A stretch of 7,545 bases of DNA from Tannerella sp. (GTDB lineage Bacteria > Bacteroidota > Bacteroidia > Bacteroidales > Tannerellaceae): contig JAITHS010000157.1 of the NCBI GenBank assembly GCA_031279875.1, positions 1-7,545 on the forward strand. The letters run 5' to 3'. Of the stretch, positions 1 to 7,406 are shown piece by piece. Position numbers and translations under genes: made by a program. Within the stretch, counting starts at the first letter, position 1. Every line of letters begins with the position of its first letter. The notes beneath the pieces were generated by a model. That model was not told the DNA's origin, did no database searches, and saw only the letters and a list, made by a program, of their open reading frames with translations.

Positions 1-1074
1 ATACTGCGTGATTTTTATATACAAATCAAATCTTACGACGAATATATTCGTTTTGTATTTATCACAGGCATAGGCAAATTCGCAAAATTCGGCGTTTTTT
101 CGGGATTGAACAACCCTGAAGATATTTCGATGGACAAAAAATATGGCGAAATGTGTGGACTTACCGAGTCCGAAATCGTGAAATATTTTCCCGAATATAT
201 TGAAGAAACGGCGGATGAAATGAATATTACAAGCAACGAACTGCTCGAAAAAATGCGCAATTACTATGACGGATTTTGTTTCGACGGCGTTCATCGTCTG
301 TACAATCCATTTTCAACTGTGAATTTTTTTGCCAAAAAAGATTTTCTGAATTTTTGGGTAAAATCAGGAACCTCGAAACTGATTGCCGACTATCTGAAAA
401 CAAGAAAATTAACTATCGAACAGTTCCGTAATTTTCCGGTATCGAGAGATTTTCTCGACGAGCCGGGCGACATGGACAGTACTCCGCCCGAAGGGTTTCT
501 GTATCAGGGCGGATATTTGACAATCCGCGAAGGAAATGTTAACGACTATGCTCTCGATTATCCAAATACAGAAGTACTTAACGCAATGTCGGCGTTGCTG
601 GCAAAAAATATATTGTCAGCCGACAATTCGTTTAACAATTTGCAACAACTTATGCTGATTGCTTTGACCGGCAAAAATACCGAAAAACTTGTTGAAGCGC
701 TAAATGCCTTGCTGGCAAGTATTCCGTACGACGATTTTGCCGGCGCAGGACAGATGAATATCATGGCAAACGATTATCCGTTTCAGGCGCAGGAATGGCT
801 TTACCGCTCCACAATTCTTGCCTTCATTCGCGGTTGCGGCGTTGCTGTAGTTGCTGAAATGCACACAAATCTCGGACGCCCCGACTTGGTAATATCATAT
901 CTGGGAAATACCTACGTTATCGAACTGAAAGTGGCATACAAACCGGAAGACGTTCCCGCCAAACTCGCAGAAGCCGATAAGCAGATTACATCAAAAAACT
1001 ACCTCACTCCTTATCCCGATGCAATTGCGCTGGCAATAGTGATAGACGATACTAAAAGACAAATAACTAATTAG
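1..1074 (+). CDS. AAA-ATPase-like / PD-(D/E)XK nuclease-family protein, 5' partial
   Basis: The frame is open from base 1 to the TAG at 1072-1074, giving 357 residues with no N-terminus, so the gene starts left of the window. The first TTG or ATG codons inside it are not real starts, because residues upstream of them already match the family. Residues about 16-47 (DEYIRFVFITG, then FSGLNNPEDISMD) are the signature of the AAA-ATPase-like domain (Pfam AAA-ATPase_like). The C-terminus carries the PD-(D/E)XK fold seen in the DUF1703 group: GRPD with D295, then VIELK with E308 and K310, then a QIxxxxY-like segment (about 325-331). The catalytic triad therefore looks intact. Full-length relatives are, from memory, about 500-580 residues, so the Walker A/B part is probably in the missing portion. 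These proteins often occur in many copies per genome. Their function is unproven, with nuclease or mobile-element roles proposed. The gene converges on the peptidase gene with a 17-nt gap. Confidence 0.88.
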   Translation: MLRDFYIQIKSYDEYIRFVFITGIGKFAKFGVFSGLNNPEDISMDKKYGEMCGLTESEIVKYFPEYIEETADEMNITSNELLEKMRNYYDGFCFDGVHRLYNPFSTVNFFAKKDFLNFWVKSGTSKLIADYLKTRKLTIEQFRNFPVSRDFLDEPGDMDSTPPEGFLYQGGYLTIREGNVNDYALDYPNTEVLNAMSALLAKNILSADNSFNNLQQLMLIALTGKNTEKLVEALNALLASIPYDDFAGAGQMNIMANDYPFQAQEWLYRSTILAFIRGCGVAVVAEMHTNLGRPDLVISYLGNTYVIELKVAYKPEDVPAKLAEADKQITSKNYLTPYPDAIALAIVIDDTKRQITN

Positions 1075-1091
1075 TGGTTAGTGGTTATTGT
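1071..1091. repeat. Short tandem repeat at a convergent gene junction
   Basis: TTAGTGG occurs twice in direct tandem (1071-1077 and 1078-1084), overlapping the stop codon of the nuclease-family gene and filling most of the 17-nt gap before the convergent peptidase stop. No GC-rich hairpin with a T-tract is present, so I see no intrinsic terminator for either gene here. Confidence 0.5.
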
Positions 1092-3203
1092 TTATTTTAT
1101 CAAACCTCTGTTTTTCAGTAGCGGCGTTATATCAGCGTCTTTGCCGCGAAAATTGCGGTACATTACTTCGGCGTCGTCTATACTGCCGGGTGTCAGGATC
1201 AAGTCGCGGAAGCGGGCGGCGGTGACGGGGTCGAATATGTTGCCGGTCTCTTTGAAGGCTTCAAATGCGTCGGCGTCAAGCACTTCCGCCCACATATAAC
1301 TGTAATAACCGGCTGTATAGCCGCCTCCCATTGTGTGGTTGAAGTAGGTGGTGCGGTAGCGAGGTGGTATCTGTTGCAAAGCGCCGTAACGCTTCATCGC
1401 TTCATCTTCAAAGTGCAGTATATCAATGTCTTGCGGCACATCTTTGAGTACATGATAATCCATATCAAGAAGCGACGCTTGAAGATATTCGGCTGTCGCA
1501 AAACCTTGTCCGTACTTGGCGCTTTGGGTTATTTTGTCAACAAGCGCCTGCGGAATTACCTCTCCCGTTTCGTAATGTTTGGCATAAACTTTTAGTACTT
1601 CCGGCTCTATTACCCAATGCTCCATGACCTGCGAGGGCAGTTCTACAAAATCGCGCGGCACGCTCGAAACACCGTAATAATGAACGTCTTTGAAGAGATT
1701 GTGCAGAGCGTGACCGAACTCGTGAAACATCGTGTTCGCTTCATCAAGGCTCAACAGCGCGGGTTTTCCTTCCGACGGCTTGCTGAAATTGCAGACCACC
1801 GTTACGACCGGAGCCACACGTTTGCCGTCTTTGTATGTCTGTGAGCGATATGTGCCGCACCACGCCCCGCCGCGCTTGCTCGTTCGCGGGAAGAAATCCA
1901 TATATACCACGCCACGATGAGCGCCCGAAGCGTCTTTGCACTCAAACGCAACAGCGTCTTCATGCGGCTTGGGGATGTCTTTTATTTCGTTGAATGTCAA
2001 GCCGTAAAGTTTGTTTACAACATAAAACAGCCCTTCGCGAACATTTTCAAGTTTCAAATAAGGGCGCGTCTCGCTGTCTTCGATATTGTACTTCGCTTTC
2101 ATGACTTTTTCGCTGTAATAGCGCCAGTCCCAGCCTTTTAATTCCTCGCCTGAGGGCATCATCTTCTGTAAATCGGCGGCTTCTTCGCGGGCTTTGGCAA
2201 GAGCCGGAACCCACACGGCATCAAGCAGTTTGTAAACGTTTGAGGCATTCTTCGACATGCGTTCTTCGAGTACGAATGAAGCATAATTTTCGTAACCCAT
2301 CAGACGGGCTTTTTCGAGCCTTAACGTTATTAATTTGCGGACAACTTCCTTATTATCAGCCTCATTACCGTTATTACACCGCGAGATATAACCTTTGAAA
2401 ATCTTCTCCCGTAAATCCCGCTTGTCGGAATACTGCAAAAACGGCATTACACTTGGATTATGAAGAGTGAATATCCACTTGCCTTCCTCGCCCGATTTCT
2501 TCGCTTCGGCAGCAGCCACGCCGATAAGATTGTCAGGCAGCCCCGACAAATCATCTTTCTGTGAGATGATTAACTTGAAAGCGTTGGTTTCTTTGAGCAT
2601 GTTCTGGCTGAATGTCAGTTGCATAAGCGAAATCTCGCTGTTGAGTTCCCGTAGACGTTCTTTCTTGTCGTCGGGTAAGTTTGCTCCGCCGCGAACAAAA
2701 TCTTTATAAGTCTCATCCAAGAGTTTAAGACGCTCTTTGTCAAGCGTTCCGTGATTTTCATATACGGCTTTGACTTTATCAAAAAGCGCCGGATTGAGGC
2801 GAATGTCGTCGTTATGCTGCGACAGCATTGGAGTGATCTCTTTGCCCAACGCCTGCATCTCGTCGTTCGTGTTGGCGCTGCTTAACCCGCCGAAAACGGT
2901 ATTGACACGCCGCAACAGAGCGCCTGATTGGTCTAACGCCGCTATAACATTCTCAAAATCAGGCTTTTGCTTGTTGTTTATTATTGCCGATATTTCTTTT
3001 TTATGCTCTTCCATAGCGGCAATGAAAGCCGGTTTGTAGTGTTCCAACTTTATACGGTCGAAAGGCGGCACGTCAAACGGCGTGTTGTAGGCGCTCAGGA
3101 AAGGGTTGTTGACGTCGGCGCCGGTGTTGCTGTCGGAGCTGTTGCACGACGTTAGTGCCGCAAGACCGGATGTTAATATTACTGACATAAATGTTGTTTT
3201 CAT
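1092..3203 (-). CDS. M3-family zinc metallopeptidase (peptidyl-dipeptidase Dcp-like), predicted lipoprotein
   Basis: This encodes 703 residues, the usual length for the Dcp/oligopeptidase A branch of M3 peptidases, which cleave short peptides; Dcp releases C-terminal dipeptides. The zinc site is clear: HEFGH with H494, E495 and H498, followed by FVELPSQ whose E521 should be the third zinc ligand. This spacing is two residues shorter than in E. coli Dcp as I recall it. The substrate-binding HTMGGGY...GYYSY block has H623, Y629 and Y636. The C-terminus (DITPLLKNRGL) is typical, so the gene looks complete. The N-terminus is a lipoprotein signal: K2, a hydrophobic stretch about 5-18, then lipobox LTSC with Cys20. 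It is therefore probably anchored outside the cytoplasm, unlike E. coli Dcp. The start ATG (3203-3201) follows an A/T-rich leader, as is normal in Bacteroidota. It lies 30 nt downstream of the proline dehydrogenase stop, so co-transcription is likely. Confidence 0.95.
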   Translation of the reverse strand: MKTTFMSVILTSGLAALTSCNSSDSNTGADVNNPFLSAYNTPFDVPPFDRIKLEHYKPAFIAAMEEHKKEISAIINNKQKPDFENVIAALDQSGALLRRVNTVFGGLSSANTNDEMQALGKEITPMLSQHNDDIRLNPALFDKVKAVYENHGTLDKERLKLLDETYKDFVRGGANLPDDKKERLRELNSEISLMQLTFSQNMLKETNAFKLIISQKDDLSGLPDNLIGVAAAEAKKSGEEGKWIFTLHNPSVMPFLQYSDKRDLREKIFKGYISRCNNGNEADNKEVVRKLITLRLEKARLMGYENYASFVLEERMSKNASNVYKLLDAVWVPALAKAREEAADLQKMMPSGEELKGWDWRYYSEKVMKAKYNIEDSETRPYLKLENVREGLFYVVNKLYGLTFNEIKDIPKPHEDAVAFECKDASGAHRGVVYMDFFPRTSKRGGAWCGTYRSQTYKDGKRVAPVVTVVCNFSKPSEGKPALLSLDEANTMFHEFGHALHNLFKDVHYYGVSSVPRDFVELPSQVMEHWVIEPEVLKVYAKHYETGEVIPQALVDKITQSAKYGQGFATAEYLQASLLDMDYHVLKDVPQDIDILHFEDEAMKRYGALQQIPPRYRTTYFNHTMGGGYTAGYYSYMWAEVLDADAFEAFKETGNIFDPVTAARFRDLILTPGSIDDAEVMYRNFRGKDADITPLLKNRGLIK

Positions 3204-3237
3204 TGAAATTGGAATTGAAATTAAAATTGAAATTTAA
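3202..3237. repeat. Three-copy 12-bp tandem repeat between proline dehydrogenase and peptidase genes
   Basis: Three head-to-tail 12-bp units share the 9-mer ATTGAAATT (3202-3210, 3214-3222, 3226-3234), with variable triplets GGA, AAA and TAA between them. On the coding (minus) strand the unit reads AATTTCAAT. The first copy contains the proline dehydrogenase stop codon and the last overlaps the peptidase ATG. The array therefore makes up the whole 30-nt gap. Its unit length is a multiple of three. Confidence 0.8.
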
Positions 3238-4679
3238 ATACTGTTAATAAATGTTAATTGAATAGGCGACGTTACATTCCTGTCCTGATTGCGGAAAGGC
3301 GTGGTGCGGACGCTGTCTTTAAGTTTATATGCTTCGACGAACTGGTCGCGGAGAAAGTTCCACTCACCGCTGTCTAACTTCAAATTAAACGAGTGTGTGA
3401 GGAAGTTCTCCTTGCCGGTGTTTTCGTCTAAACGGCGCACGAGATACGACACGGCGTTGAGGAAGTTTTGTGCTTTCACAACGGGCGTGTATAGGATGAT
3501 GTTTTTTTCGAGTTTGCGCATAACGCGGGGCAGGTGATTAGCCATGCCTTCGAGCATCTCGAACGTAACGCCTTGTGTAACACCGTTTTGTTCACACAAC
3601 AGGTGGGCATATGCAATGGTAAAAAAGTTGTGCGACGCGACACCGGTATTCAACGCCGCCGTATTTTCGGCCGTCAATGCCATGTCGAGGATGTGCATAT
3701 AATTGGCATCAACTTCCGTTTTAGTACGAAGAACAGGACATTCCCATCCTTTCATCGACGACACGATAGATTCCATCTGCAAGTTACAGCCCTTTACCAA
3801 ACGCATTTTAAGCGGCGCACCGCCTTCTGCTACGCGCTGTTTGGCAAATGCCAGCAACCGTCGGAAATTACTCTCCGCATCGGGCAGATATGCCTGTACC
3901 ACAATCCCCGCCGTATAGTCCTTAAATTCAGGCTTTGAGAGGGTTTCGATAAACACGTCGTAGGTCAGTTCCATGTCTTTGTACTCCTCCATGTCGAGGT
4001 TCACAAACTTATACGATTGCCTGCCCAGCGCATCTGTGTAAGGGTTTTGCATAGCCTTGCGATAGACGGCTGCGACCATTTCAACGAGTTCGCGTCGGTT
4101 CTGCTCGTAAGCAAGCGGCTTGATTTGCGCATAAATGCCCGACAGTTTGATGGATATGTAATTGATGTCGGGCATTTCGAGCGCTTCAAGATAATGTTCG
4201 TAGCGATGTCGTGCTTCGCCGTCGCCCAGCACTACTTCGCCTAACAGGTTGACATTCTGACCGATATTACAGTCGCGTCGTGCTTCGAGATGCTGTGTCA
4301 GGCGCGGACGCTCTTCCGAGATGATGATTTTGTCGGTCTCACGTCGCAGTTTGTACTTGAAAATCGGCATCGCAATCGACGGAAACAAGTATCCTCCAAG
4401 CATATACAACTTAATCAGAAACCGGTCTCCCCGACTGAAAAAGTCGGGGATGCCGTATTTTCCGATTATTTGTCGCACTCGGCGGTTCAGTCGGCTGTTG
4501 TCGCGAATCTGCGACGACTCATCAAGCATTGTAGTCAGAAACGTCTTATATTCGGGCGTTTGTACTAATGAAGCAAATTTTTTCTGCTCTTTTACTTCGT
4601 CCGGAGTCAGTTCCGTCTCCGCTTTCAACAGGAAATCTTTAGCCCATTCGATAACTTGGTTTGATGTTATGTTATACAT
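3234..4679 (-). CDS. Proline dehydrogenase, PutA-type module without aldehyde dehydrogenase domain
   Basis: This encodes 481 residues. The protein should oxidise L-proline to pyrroline-5-carboxylate with FAD, passing electrons to the quinone pool. Residues about 1-115 resemble the helical arm in front of the catalytic barrel in PutA proteins. The PRODH barrel then runs from about 125 to 440. Visible motifs are NLLGE (144-148), SIKLSGIYAQI after it, RLVKG (293-297), the KGWECPVLRTKTEVDANY segment, and YLVRR with Y412, R415 and R416, matching the paired substrate-carboxylate-binding arginines. The RLVKGxNLxME variant is, as I recall it, the form seen in large fused proline dehydrogenase/P5C dehydrogenase proteins rather than in short PutB types. 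Here the protein stops about 65 residues after YLVRR, with no aldehyde dehydrogenase domain following. It is longer than the roughly 300 residues of free-standing PRODH. The start ATG follows a 26-nt A/T-rich gap from the upstream gene. The role is confident; whether the protein is truncated or naturally split is not. Confidence 0.9.
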   Translation of the reverse strand: MYNITSNQVIEWAKDFLLKAETELTPDEVKEQKKFASLVQTPEYKTFLTTMLDESSQIRDNSRLNRRVRQIIGKYGIPDFFSRGDRFLIKLYMLGGYLFPSIAMPIFKYKLRRETDKIIISEERPRLTQHLEARRDCNIGQNVNLLGEVVLGDGEARHRYEHYLEALEMPDINYISIKLSGIYAQIKPLAYEQNRRELVEMVAAVYRKAMQNPYTDALGRQSYKFVNLDMEEYKDMELTYDVFIETLSKPEFKDYTAGIVVQAYLPDAESNFRRLLAFAKQRVAEGGAPLKMRLVKGCNLQMESIVSSMKGWECPVLRTKTEVDANYMHILDMALTAENTAALNTGVASHNFFTIAYAHLLCEQNGVTQGVTFEMLEGMANHLPRVMRKLEKNIILYTPVVKAQNFLNAVSYLVRRLDENTGKENFLTHSFNLKLDSGEWNFLRDQFVEAYKLKDSVRTTPFRNQDRNVTSPIQLTFINSI

Positions 4680-4705
4680 AGTTTATAAAATATAGCTCCG
4701 GATAA

Positions 4706-5449
4706 TTAACTCGTTGTCGAAATTTTGAGCGTCTTCGTACAAGCCGGATATCCGGTACAACCCCAAAACTCATGTGTTTCATTGTTCTTGTTGGTTTTAC
4801 GAATAGTCATCGGTTTTCCGCAGTTCGAACATACAGGTGCATTAACCTTTTTTGCCCTTGCATCAACGCGAATCTGTGTCAGTTGCTCACGGAATCCGCC
4901 CTCATTTTCAAATTCTCTTACTTGCTGCCGTATCTGTTCCGAAAGCATCAGCATTGTGCGTCGAAGCAAAATCAACAAACAATTGGCAACAACATTGGCG
5001 TCGTCGGATTGCAACCATCGGTCGAATTTCTTTTGTTGCCGCAAAAGATGAGCGCATGAATCATGCACCCAGTCGTCCTGATAAACCGCTTTATCCAACC
5101 ATATTGCAAAAACAGCCTTCGCCTCTTCCGAAGTTTTATGCCACGGCACAAGTCCCTGCTGCAACAGCCAATCCTCGTAGTCGCTTGCTAATTCCGCCAA
5201 ACTTGCTTTTGCCACATCGGTAAGTTTCATCTCTGTCTCTTTCGACGTTGTTGTGCGGGCTGAACCTTCTACAATGTTCACCTTGCCGGACCTTGCAGCC
5301 TGCGTCATTTGGTCGTACTGTCGGCCGGTAGGGTCAAGTTGGCGGGTCAGAAATTTCCGGCAAAAACGATAAGTTGCAAACTGCACAATGCTCGCCATCA
5401 CCCAAGAATCCAAGCGCCGAAAACCGGCGGTGGTATCTATTGTTGCCAT
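4706..5449 (-). CDS. Four-helix-bundle protein with C-terminal topoisomerase-type C4 zinc ribbon
   Basis: This encodes 247 residues from the ATG at 5449. The N-terminal part (about 9-95: RRLDSW, then YDQMTQAARSGKVNIVEGSA) matches the four-helix-bundle family related to the 23S rRNA intervening-sequence (S23) proteins, in the larger 'suffix domain' variant as I recall it. The middle is a charged, helix-rich segment (about 95-195). The C-terminus is a zinc ribbon with C207, C210, C231 and C237 in the form CxxC...GCxxYPxC, as in the DNA-binding C4 fingers of topoisomerase I. Function is unknown; binding of nucleic acid is an inference from the ribbon. A GTG at 5506, overlapping the fucI stop, would add 19 residues. 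I prefer the ATG because it follows an A-rich leader, and because the extra residues would simply translate the palindrome at 5468-5491. It sits 53 nt after fucI and 26 nt before the proline dehydrogenase gene. Confidence 0.85.
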   Translation of the reverse strand: MATIDTTAGFRRLDSWVMASIVQFATYRFCRKFLTRQLDPTGRQYDQMTQAARSGKVNIVEGSARTTTSKETEMKLTDVAKASLAELASDYEDWLLQQGLVPWHKTSEEAKAVFAIWLDKAVYQDDWVHDSCAHLLRQQKKFDRWLQSDDANVVANCLLILLRRTMLMLSEQIRQQVREFENEGGFREQLTQIRVDARAKKVNAPVCSNCGKPMTIRKTNKNNETHEFWGCTGYPACTKTLKISTTS

Positions 5450-5467
5450 GATGTTTTTGTTTTTAGT

Positions 5468-5491
5468 TTTGGTCGACTTAAGTCGACCAAA
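5468..5491. promoter_or_regulatory. Perfect 24-bp palindrome between fucI and the four-helix-bundle gene
   Basis: The half-site TTTGGTCGACTT is followed immediately by its exact reverse complement, giving 24 bp with no mismatches. As RNA it could fold as a 10-bp stem with a UUAA loop. It lies 11 nt past the fucI stop and 18 nt before the ATG of the next gene. No T-tract follows on either strand, so it is not a canonical intrinsic terminator. An operator for a dimeric regulator, or an mRNA-processing or stabilising hairpin, are both possible. Confidence 0.75.
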
Positions 5492-5502
5492 TAAATTAAT
5501 TC

Positions 5503-7296
5503 TCACTTCTTATACAGCGCTCCATAAGTTGCGCAAGCCCGATAGTCGGCGCCTTCTTTGTCCATTCCGAAGGCGTTCCATGCGGCGGGGCGGAATATGG
5601 CGTCGTCTTCGACATTGTGCATGCAGACGGGGATGCGAAGCATTGAGGCGAGCGTGATAAGGTCTGCGCCGATATGTCCGTAACTGATTGAGCCGTGATT
5701 GGCTCCCCAGTTGTTCATCACCGAATAGACGTCTTTGAAGGCATCGCGAGAGGGGTCGAGGCGTGGGGCGAACCATGTTGTAGGCCATCCGCGGTCGGTG
5801 CGGTCGTCGAGGATTTTGTGTGATGCGGGGTCGAGTTCGACAGTCCATCCTTCGGCGAGTTGCAAAACAGGTCCGATACCTTTCACAAGGTTGAGGCGCA
5901 TCATCGTGCAAGGCATACCTTGGCGGGTGAGGAATTTTGACGAGAAGCCACCTCCGCGGAAATATTCGCGATTGGCGGGTACCCAGACGGTAGCGTCGAG
6001 GCAAGCTTGGGCTTCGTCGGCGGAGATGTTCCAGAATGGTTTCATGGCGGGCGAGCCGTCGTCGGCGGTTTGGCGTGCGGAGCCGTCGAGCGTTGCCGCG
6101 CCGGAGTTGATGAGATGAATGATACCGTTAGCCGCTTTGCCTTCGAGTTTGCGACCTGTTACGCGCTCGACGGCCGACGGACTCCAATACGTGCGAACGT
6201 CGGCAAAAATTGATGCTGTATTTGTCAGCAAATGTCCAAAAAGCATTGCCGTACCGTTCAGAGCGTCGTTTTCGGTAGCAAGTATAAATGGTGCGCGGAT
6301 GCCATTCCAGTCGAACGACGAGTTGAGGAGAGCTTCCGTAAAGTCGCCGTTGGGATAGAAATCAGTCCATTGACGCTGCCCTTGGAAGCCTCCCGCCAAA
6401 GCATTATGACCGAGCGCTTCTTCGCCGAAGCCCAACTCTTTTAATTTCGGATTGCCAACCATCAAGTCGCGGACAATAAGTGTCATTTTGACACTAAATT
6501 CCCAGTCGGCGTCTTTTTCTTCACGAGAGCGTTTTAAATCTTCGCGATTGCAGATGTCGTCATTTTCCTTGCAGTTAGCACGAGTCCATGCAATTGCTTT
6601 CTCATACTCTTGCGGGTCATAAATGCCGAGCGTCATGCGTCGTATGATTTCCACTTCGTCAACGCCTTCGCATCTCATTCCGAGATAATCTTCAAAGAAA
6701 TCGGTCTGCACAATTGAGCCTGCTATGCCCATACAAACGGCGCCGATAGAGAGGTACGACTTGCCTTTCATCACTGCCACGGATAGTGCCGCGCGCGCGA
6801 ACCTTAATAATTTCTCCTCCACATCGTCAGGGATAGCCGTGTCGGTAGCGTCTTTGACGTCGTGTCCGTAGATTCCGAAAGCGGGAAGTCCTTTTTGAGC
6901 GTGTGCAGCGAGGACGGCAGCCAGATAGACTGCGCCCGGACGTTCGGTACCGTTGAAGCCGTAAACAGCCTTAACGGTATGCGAATCCATGTCCATTGTT
7001 TCGCTGCCGTAGCACCAGCAAGGAGTAACGGTGATGGTAACGCCGACGCCTTCGCGTGCGAATTTGGCGGCGCAGGCAGCACTTTCCGACACACGTCCGA
7101 TAGTTGAATCGGCGATAACGCATTCTACCGGCGAGCCGTCGGGGTAGCGGATATTAGCGGCGAGCAGCGCAGTAACGCTTTTTGCCATGTTCATAGTTTG
7201 AGTTTCGAGCGCTTCGCGTACGCCGCCCATGCGTCCGTCGATGGTAGGACGAATGCCAATCTTCGGCCAGTTACCGATAAATCTGTTAGTAGTCAT
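5503..7296 (-). CDS. fucI: L-fucose isomerase
   Basis: This encodes 597 residues, against 591 in E. coli FucI, with near-continuous similarity from [12 protein letters not shown] at the N-terminus to YGALYKK at the end. The enzyme converts L-fucose to L-fuculose (and D-arabinose to D-ribulose) in the cytoplasm, using Mn2+. The metal and catalytic residues align: E342 in ATEND, D366 in FADVRTYW, and H534 in WGANHG, corresponding to E337, D361 and H528 of the E. coli enzyme as I recall them. Other family blocks are [26 protein letters not shown] and SSFDWNG. The frame is open further upstream to 7401, but those residues are lysine- and isoleucine-rich with no family match and overlap the promoter. 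The ATG at 7296 (MTTNRF) is therefore the start. A Bacteroidota-type promoter lies about 40 nt upstream. No fuculokinase, aldolase or fucose permease gene is present beside it. It is the first gene of the minus-strand run. Confidence 0.97.
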   Translation of the reverse strand: MTTNRFIGNWPKIGIRPTIDGRMGGVREALETQTMNMAKSVTALLAANIRYPDGSPVECVIADSTIGRVSESAACAAKFAREGVGVTITVTPCWCYGSETMDMDSHTVKAVYGFNGTERPGAVYLAAVLAAHAQKGLPAFGIYGHDVKDATDTAIPDDVEEKLLRFARAALSVAVMKGKSYLSIGAVCMGIAGSIVQTDFFEDYLGMRCEGVDEVEIIRRMTLGIYDPQEYEKAIAWTRANCKENDDICNREDLKRSREEKDADWEFSVKMTLIVRDLMVGNPKLKELGFGEEALGHNALAGGFQGQRQWTDFYPNGDFTEALLNSSFDWNGIRAPFILATENDALNGTAMLFGHLLTNTASIFADVRTYWSPSAVERVTGRKLEGKAANGIIHLINSGAATLDGSARQTADDGSPAMKPFWNISADEAQACLDATVWVPANREYFRGGGFSSKFLTRQGMPCTMMRLNLVKGIGPVLQLAEGWTVELDPASHKILDDRTDRGWPTTWFAPRLDPSRDAFKDVYSVMNNWGANHGSISYGHIGADLITLASMLRIPVCMHNVEDDAIFRPAAWNAFGMDKEGADYRACATYGALYKK

Positions 7297-7332
7297 AATA
7301 TTTCTAATTAAATAAATGTATATTTCGTGCGA

Positions 7333-7366
7333 CAAAAGTACGGATTTTTTTTGAATTATTTTCAAA
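7333..7366 (-). promoter_or_regulatory. Bacteroidota-type promoter for fucI
   Basis: On the minus strand TACTTTTG (7340-7333) matches the -7 consensus TAnnTTTG exactly. A TTTG (7366-7363) lies 22 nt upstream as the -33 element, slightly wider than the usual spacing of about 19-21. Transcription would start near 7327, leaving a leader of about 30 nt before the ATG at 7296. It is the only strong promoter match I see for the four-gene minus-strand run. Confidence 0.65.
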
Positions 7367-7382
7367 CATAGTAATTTTTTAC

Positions 7383-7401
7383 ATGTTTTCCGTAAAAACA
7401 T
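7383..7401. promoter_or_regulatory. Inverted repeat in the divergent promoter region
   Basis: ATGTTTT (7383-7389) and AAAACAT (7395-7401) form a 7-bp inverted repeat around a 5-nt spacer. It lies between the two divergent -7 elements, upstream of the fucI -33 box. The position suits an operator, for example for a fucose-responsive regulator, but A/T-rich repeats this short can arise by chance. Confidence 0.35.
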
Positions 7402-7406
7402 ACATT

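Noticed and set aside
3534..3938. 134-codon open frame antisense to the proline dehydrogenase barrel
   Set aside because: It is opposite conserved catalytic motifs and its residue composition does not resemble a real protein.
4687..4694. Possible -7 element TATATTTT on the minus strand before the proline dehydrogenase gene
   Set aside because: It matches seven of the eight consensus positions but lacks the final G and has no TTTG at a suitable distance upstream. It also lies only 7 nt from the start codon.
4321..4695. 124-codon open frame antisense to the proline dehydrogenase start
   Set aside because: It lies opposite a well-supported coding region, has no recognisable motif, and is the kind of shadow frame expected there.
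5468..5491. Palindrome as a rho-independent terminator for fucI
   Set aside because: On the minus strand it is followed by ACTAAAAACAAAAAC rather than a T-tract, and on the plus strand by TAAATTAATTC, so it lacks the required U-run.
5450..5506. GTG start overlapping the fucI stop, adding 19 residues to the four-helix-bundle protein
   Set aside because: The extension would translate the 24-bp palindrome and adjoining A-rich leader. The ATG at 5449 follows a normal A-rich leader and starts the recognisable domain soon after.
5510..6004. 164-codon minus-strand open frame inside fucI in another frame
   Set aside because: It is extremely arginine- and proline-rich, overlaps conserved FucI sequence and has no start context.
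7297..7401. In-frame extension of fucI by 35 residues upstream of MTTNRF
   Set aside because: The extra residues have no match to fucose isomerases, are compositionally biased by A/T-rich DNA, and overlap a good promoter. The ATG at 7296 gives the family length.
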